Assembly (NCBI GenBank): GCA_964371785.1
Contig: CAYJOL010000011.1
Location: 3,591-67,590 of the forward strand
Reading direction: 5' to 3'
Length of the DNA stretch: 64,000 nt
Source: CAVQCT01 sp964371785
GTDB lineage: Bacteria > Zixibacteria > MSB-5A5 > GN15 > FEB-12
Both the position numbers and the translations under genes were made by a program. The notes beneath the pieces were generated by a model that saw only the letters and a list, made by a program, of their open reading frames with translations, had not been told where the DNA came from and ran no database searches. Positions 60,622-64,000 of the stretch are shown in pieces (the first letter of the stretch is position 1; each line of letters begins with the position of its first letter).

Positions 60622-60755
60622 TGTCATTGCGAGGAGCGAAAACTCTCGCGGTAGCGGGAGATCGAGACGTCGCAATCTGGGCTTCGTCTTCTGAGAGTGA
60701 ATAGAGATTGCGACGGCTTCACGCCTGACGGCGTGACATACGCATCGCAATGACA
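60622..60755. mobile_element. 134-bp miniature inverted-repeat element
   Basis: Perfect 11-bp terminal inverted repeats TGTCATTGCGA (60622-60632) and TCGCAATGACA (60745-60755). A second, internal inverted pair GTCGCAATCT / AGATTGCGAC lies at 60669-60678 and 60704-60713. 'TCATTGCGAGGAGCGAA' is the start of a dispersed repeat that I have seen in many uncultured-bacterium genomes. It has no coding capacity. Confidence 0.7.
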
Positions 60756-60818
60756 CACCTGATGACATGGCGAATTTGATGACGGAACAGGCATCTGATG
60801 GAAAGGCGGATTGAAAAT

Positions 60819-60867
60819 CCCGCCGCGTGCGATGGGAAGGGACGGCAGGTTCGAAGCGAATCTGCCC
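60819..60867. repeat. 49-base direct repeat, copy 1
   Basis: Starts CCCGCCGCGTGCGATGGGAA and ends TTCGAAGCGAATCTGCCC. The other copy is at 61254-61303. Confidence 0.7.
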
Positions 60868-60902
60868 ACAACAGAACTGTGCAATTGAAAATAGGTCTGC
60901 CA

Positions 60903-61208
60903 ATGAAAATTACCTGGTTGGGTACTCTGAGCGATGGCACGAGAAGTTTCGAGGTGGACTGCAACCGAACTCCCTGGCACGTGCTTCTTCGTTGTATCCG
61001 CAGACTCCCGAATACCGAGGTGAAAGACACGACATTCAGTTTGAAGGCTCAGTCGAGGGCGACGATCAAATATAAAGATATAACAATAACTATTGATTCA
61101 CCCTGGGCAGATTATGAGATAAGCTGCAAATCGGACAGCAAGACGTTTGACGAGTTTGCCGCCAAGTTGCAGGACTACCGCATGAAGTGGTGGGAATGGC
61201 TGTTTTGA
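60903..61208 (+). CDS. Small protein of unknown function
   Basis: A 101-residue soluble protein. ATG 60903 is chosen because an upstream in-frame extension would run through the repeat region. It is Trp- and Lys-rich near the end ('RMKWWEWLF') with mixed strand and helix content, and matches no family I recognise. It lies between two copies of a dispersed repeat. There is no clear ribosome site, so its reality is moderately uncertain. Confidence 0.4.
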   Translation: MKITWLGTLSDGTRSFEVDCNRTPWHVLLRCIRRLPNTEVKDTTFSLKAQSRATIKYKDITITIDSPWADYEISCKSDSKTFDEFAAKLQDYRMKWWEWLF

Positions 61209-61217
61209 ACAGCATAG

Positions 61218-61240
61218 GTCAGGAGCCCTGTGCTCCTGAC
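61218..61240. repeat. GTCAGGAGC/GCTCCTGAC hairpin repeat
   Basis: Nine-bp arms and a five-base loop CCTGT. It differs by one loop base from 31809-31831, the left hairpin of the element inserted in paralogue B, and is likewise preceded by TAG and followed by CAT. Confidence 0.75.
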
Positions 61241-61253
61241 ATCGCCAGATAAA

Positions 61254-61303
61254 CCCGCCGTGTGCGGCGGGAATGGAACGGCAGGTTCGAAGCGAATCTG
61301 CCC
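61254..61303. repeat. 49-base direct repeat, copy 2
   Basis: Starts CCCGCCGTGTGCGGCGGGAA and ends TTCGAAGCGAATCTGCCC; near-identical to 60819-60867. Confidence 0.7.
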
Positions 61304-61584
61304 TACGGAAGAGAATATAAAGATGGATCCCCGCTTGCGCGGGGAACGCAGAGAAGAGTGGTCCGGCTGTAAGACAGGTCCTTCTTAGAACCTGCCGGCT
61401 GCCCCGCCCTTTGGGCGTGAATTCGGATACGCTCCAAAAGACCCCCAACATATCCTGCCAGCCGTCCGTAAAAACCCCGAACATTGTCATCGTCAGTTTT
61501 GTTTAACCCGAATTGGTATGCTTTTTCGGGATGCCCAATATTTAAGTAAAAGCTTCTGCAACCCTTCAGACGGTAGGTCTTTGT

Positions 61585-62046
61585 ATGTTCGGATTGATTC
61601 TCACTTCTCTGAATCTGCTGTTTGCCGCTCTGGTCGTTGGCGGCATGTTCGGTATCTGGCTCAGTCGCAATCCCAAAGAAATCTCGGCCGGCGCTTTCGT
61701 AGAGGTGCACCAGCACAATGTCCGCACTCTAAACACGGCCATGCCGGTCCTCGGCGCAATCACCGGTTTGCTTACGCTGGCTACATCGATTCTCAATCAC
61801 GCCTACAAACTCCAGTTCGCATTTTTGATTGTCGCTTTCCTTTGTTTTGTCACTGCCGGTCTGGTCACCCGCTTCGCCAATCAGCCGATTAATGCCGAGG
61901 TGAAGAACTGGACGCCATCGGCTCCGCCAAAAAACTGGTCCGACCTCCGGGATAAATGGTGGTTGTGGCACGCGGTTCGGACACTAGCCGGGTCGGTCGG
62001 CTTGATTCTCCTGATTGTTGCGTCATTGATGCGCACCGTCAATTGA
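61585..62046 (+). CDS. DUF1772 (anthrone oxygenase-like) membrane protein
   Basis: A 153-residue protein with four predicted helices. 'VTRFANQPINAEVKNWTPSA' and 'WSDLRDKWWLWHAVRT' match the DUF1772 signature (NxPxN...W...R.rW...H..R). The family includes fungal anthrone oxygenases, but bacterial members are mostly uncharacterised. It stands alone on the + strand. No clear ribosome site precedes ATG 61585. Confidence 0.82.
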   Translation: MFGLILTSLNLLFAALVVGGMFGIWLSRNPKEISAGAFVEVHQHNVRTLNTAMPVLGAITGLLTLATSILNHAYKLQFAFLIVAFLCFVTAGLVTRFANQPINAEVKNWTPSAPPKNWSDLRDKWWLWHAVRTLAGSVGLILLIVASLMRTVN

Positions 62047-62203
62047 GCCCGAGTCGGCTCGCCGATCTCCTGGCGATACGAAACGGATTTCCGGAACATC
62101 AGTGCTTCCATCCGGGTTCAAAGACAATGACCGCCGGTGCTGGTTGCGGTGAGTGCAACATGGCCTGGCGAACACCATGATTAAACCTGAAAGGCGCCGC
62201 CCG

Positions 62204-62770
62204 ATGATCATGACACCCCGCGTTGCGAGCTTCAATCGAATTTGCCTCAAGGCGTTTATCTACGCCGCGATATTCTGCTCATCGATTTCCTGCCGGGCGT
62301 ATGCCGGAGACGGCATCAAAACAAGCGGCGATATTCTCCAGCTCGTGTTGCCCGCCGCGGCCGGGGGGATGGCTATCGGGCACAAAGACCGAACCGGGTT
62401 CATCGATCTGGCCGAATCGGGAATTGTCACCCTGGGCGCTACGTATAGTTTGAAATACTCCATAAACGAACGTCGACCCGACGGCGGCAGTCAGTCGTTC
62501 CCATCGGGGCATACCTCCTCCTCCTTCTGCGCCGCCGAGTTTATCGACCGCCGTTATGGCTGGGCGTACGGCGTCCCATCGTTCGCTATAGCGTCATTTG
62601 TCGGGTACAGCAGAGTGGAATCGAAAAGACATTACACGCGCGATGTTATCGCGGGCGGGGCGATCGGCATTTTCAGCAGTTACCTGCTCACCAAGCCGTA
62701 TAAAGGGCTTCATGTCGAGCCGGTGGCCAATGCCGACGAAGACGGTGTGGAGCTTTCGTTCAACTGGTGA
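62204..62770 (+). CDS. PAP2-family membrane-associated phosphatase
   Basis: About 188 residues. The three PAP2 motifs are intact: 'KYSINERRP' (KX6RP), 'PSGH', and 'SRVESKRHYTRDV' (SRX5HX3D). They sit on helices facing the periplasm and typically remove phosphate from undecaprenyl pyrophosphate or other lipid phosphates. A signal or first helix is at the N-terminus. Several start codons are in frame (62153, 62177, 62204); 62204 has AAAGG nine bases upstream and gives a normal signal peptide ('CSSISCRAYA'). Confidence 0.88.
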   Translation: MIMTPRVASFNRICLKAFIYAAIFCSSISCRAYAGDGIKTSGDILQLVLPAAAGGMAIGHKDRTGFIDLAESGIVTLGATYSLKYSINERRPDGGSQSFPSGHTSSSFCAAEFIDRRYGWAYGVPSFAIASFVGYSRVESKRHYTRDVIAGGAIGIFSSYLLTKPYKGLHVEPVANADEDGVELSFNW

Positions 62771-62881
62771 GTCGACCAATGACGCAGGTAAGCAGTCATG
62801 TTCCGCCGGGAGTCTTTCCCGGAATCAAACTCGATTGACAGGAATCCGTTGCCAAAGTAGACAGATCAGGAGAGTCAAGAT

Positions 62882-63466
62882 ATGGGCAAAAACAGGTTGG
62901 AGGCATTCAGCGATGGTGTCCTGGCCATTATCATCACGATCATGGTTCTGGAAATGAAAGTTCCCCATGGCGTGGATATCGATGCCCTCAGGCCATTGGT
63001 ACCGGTGTTTTTGAGTTATGTCCTCAGCTTCGTTTACCTGGCGATCTACTGGAATAATCATCACCACATGATTCATACCGCGAAGATAGTTACCGGCGGG
63101 ATCCTCTGGGCGAATATGCACCTGCTGTTCTGGCTGTCGTTGTTTCCAATCGCCACCGGCTGGGTGGGTGAAAACCACTTCGCCGCTGTCCCGCTGGCAT
63201 TCTATGGTCTGGTGCTGTTCATGGCCGCAGTCGCTTATTTTATATTGCAGACGACCATCATCCGATCGCAGGGGAAAGACTCAATTCTCAAGGCTGCTGT
63301 CGGGCGCGACTGGAAAGGGAAGATGTCGCCGATTTTGTACCTGACGGCGATAGCTGTTTCGTATTTCTACCCCTGGGTCGCGCAGGCTATATATGTCGCG
63401 GTTGCGCTTATCTGGCTGGTGCCGGACCGGCGGATTGCCCGTGTGTTTGCGACGGCCGAGCGTTAG
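62882..63466 (+). CDS. TMEM175/DUF1211-type potassium channel family protein
   Basis: A 194-residue protein with six predicted helices. The N-terminal 'RLEAFSDGVLAIIITIMVLE' is the R-x3-FSDG motif of the bacterial TMEM175 family (lysosomal potassium channel homologues), and 'WNNHHHMIHTA' follows the third helix as usual. Four such subunits make a leak-type potassium channel. AGGAGAGTCAAGAT precedes ATG 62882. Confidence 0.92.
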   Translation: MGKNRLEAFSDGVLAIIITIMVLEMKVPHGVDIDALRPLVPVFLSYVLSFVYLAIYWNNHHHMIHTAKIVTGGILWANMHLLFWLSLFPIATGWVGENHFAAVPLAFYGLVLFMAAVAYFILQTTIIRSQGKDSILKAAVGRDWKGKMSPILYLTAIAVSYFYPWVAQAIYVAVALIWLVPDRRIARVFATAER

Positions 63467-63633
63467 CGGCATCGGCTTTGTAACATATTGTCGGACAATC
63501 TCTTAACAATTTTCAAGACCAACCAGAGTCTGTTCGAATAGATTCCCAGGATGGGCAAATAGGTCGATTTGCCTTGAATTCCATAAAGATTCGATGGTAT
63601 CATTACTGTAGGACATTGACCCTGGAGGTTAAT

Positions 63634-63858
63634 ATGTCACGGGATAGTATCTTAATCATATTCGCGGCCCTGTTCGTACTGCTCACACCAATTGTGCCCC
63701 AGATGCTTAATCTTCGAATCCGCGTTCTTCGATGGATGCACCTGTATGCTCTGGCCGACTGGCACGAGCGGAATATCCGTGTGCTGGTGCCGGTAGTGCG
63801 GATCATCCTGGTCGTATTCGCGTTGGTGCTGATGGCGGTCGGGATGCGCTGGTCGTAA
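63634..63858 (+). CDS. Small two-helix membrane protein
   Basis: A 74-residue protein with helices at about 5-24 and 50-70, and a basic/aromatic loop between them ('RIRVLRWMHLYALADWHERN'). CTGGAGGTTAAT precedes ATG 63634. It has no recognisable family. Confidence 0.6.
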   Translation: MSRDSILIIFAALFVLLTPIVPQMLNLRIRVLRWMHLYALADWHERNIRVLVPVVRIILVVFALVLMAVGMRWS

Positions 63859-63874
63859 GCTGGTCGAATAACGC

Positions 63875-63902
63875 TTGACAAAAAAACCGGAAAATGTATA
63901 AT
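63875..63902 (+). promoter_or_regulatory. Consensus sigma70 promoter for the tRNA-like gene
   Basis: TTGACA (63875-63880), 16 bases, TATAAT (63897-63902): both hexamers perfect. It is followed about 50 bases later by the tRNA-like sequence, typical of stable-RNA promoters. Confidence 0.8.
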
Positions 63903-63956
63903 AGACATCTGCCGGAGACGGCGGTTTGTCGATAAGACAGAAGACGAGTTTTACAC

Positions 63957-64000
63957 TCCCCTGTAGCTCAGTTGGTAGAGTCCCGCCAACGGCGGGATTA
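63957..64000 (+). tRNA. 5' part of a tRNA-like gene (cut by the window end)
   Basis: TCCCCTG would be the 5' acceptor strand, TA bases 8-9, then GCTC-AGTTGGTA-GAG as D arm, a near-perfect bacterial D-arm sequence. The next bases TCCCG-CCAACGG-CGGGA form a 5-bp stem with a 7-base loop as an anticodon arm should, but the loop has C instead of the invariant T33, and two bases are missing between the arms. If taken at face value the anticodon would be AAC. The 3' half lies beyond the window, so either a normal tRNA interrupted by a GC hairpin or a degenerate copy remains possible. Confidence 0.45.

Larger units (their letters stand above)
60518..60902. other. Repeat-containing intergenic region
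   Basis: No gene is supported. It contains a 134-bp inverted-repeat element (60622-60755) and one copy of a 49-base repeat (60819-60867). Confidence 0.6.
61209..61584. other. Repeat-containing intergenic region
   Basis: No gene is supported. It holds the GTCAGGAGC hairpin (61218-61240) and the second 49-base repeat (61254-61303). A segment rich in GGGTCTTTTGG and GCGGGGAACGC near 61320-61460 is palindromic in places but has no matching copy in the window. Confidence 0.55.

Overview
The window looks like part of a chromosome from an uncultured Gram-negative bacterium of the FCB group, most likely candidate phylum Zixibacteria or a close relative. This is an inference. Two large secreted proteins end in the NYPNPFNPTT-type C-terminal domain used for type IX-like sorting in that group. 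Five other secreted proteins end in a dockerin-like double repeat (GNxDGD...DIGDLVYLVEYSF.GGPAP...CP) that I associate with Zixibacteria metagenome assemblies. There are LPS/lipid-A-type envelope genes, lipoproteins and a porin. Most of the window is moderately GC-rich; about 57.4-60.5 kb is visibly richer in A/T with different codon use.

Layout. 0-4.4 kb: acyltransferase-like protein, old-yellow-enzyme-type oxidoreductase and a convergent asparagine synthetase. 4.4-8.6 kb: secreted dockerin-tailed proteins (a CxxCH protein, a cupredoxin-CHRD protein) and a DUF5666 lipoprotein. 8.7-14.0 kb: one tight minus-strand operon of ECF sigma factor, zinc-binding anti-sigma, TPR-CHAT (caspase-like) protein and secreted subtilase. 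14.1-16.4 kb: secreted trypsin-like protease. 16.6-21.2 kb: Fe-S assembly pair (Nfu, Mrp-DUF971), M19 dipeptidase, purine permease. 21.4-23.9 kb: lipid/glycan operon (GT2, LAB_N protein, GT39). 24-25.7 kb: YCII-SRPBCC protein and beta-hydroxyacid dehydrogenase. 25.7-34.7 kb: an NtrC-family two-component system coupled to a periplasmic protein, two half-identical paralogues, and a beta-propeller lipoprotein with a sigma54-like promoter and two matching upstream palindromes. 34.8-46.4 kb: M28 peptidase, EttA, CitF-like protein, Ig-like lipoprotein and a giant beta-helix/thrombospondin-3 protein. 46.4-49.5 kb: thiol peroxidases, YCII protein, dockerin-tailed lectin-like protein. 49.9-56.1 kb: a second ECF sigma/anti-sigma operon, then a porin-YfiR-chemoreceptor series. 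56.1-64 kb: repeat-rich DNA, AlkA-like glycosylase, a probable defence module with two HEPN-type proteins, small membrane proteins and the start of a tRNA-like gene behind a consensus promoter.

How the parts may work together. Two ECF sigma/anti-sigma pairs and one NtrC-type pair each sit with secreted or envelope proteins, so much of the window concerns sensing and remodelling the cell surface. The strongest candidates for new biology are the sigma/anti-sigma/TPR-CHAT/subtilase operon, the HEPN pair on the low-GC segment, the NtrC regulator with its own DNA palindromes, and the shared 'GPxPxxCP' protein terminus. Dispersed palindromic repeats are common, and one appears to have rewritten the C-terminus of a gene.
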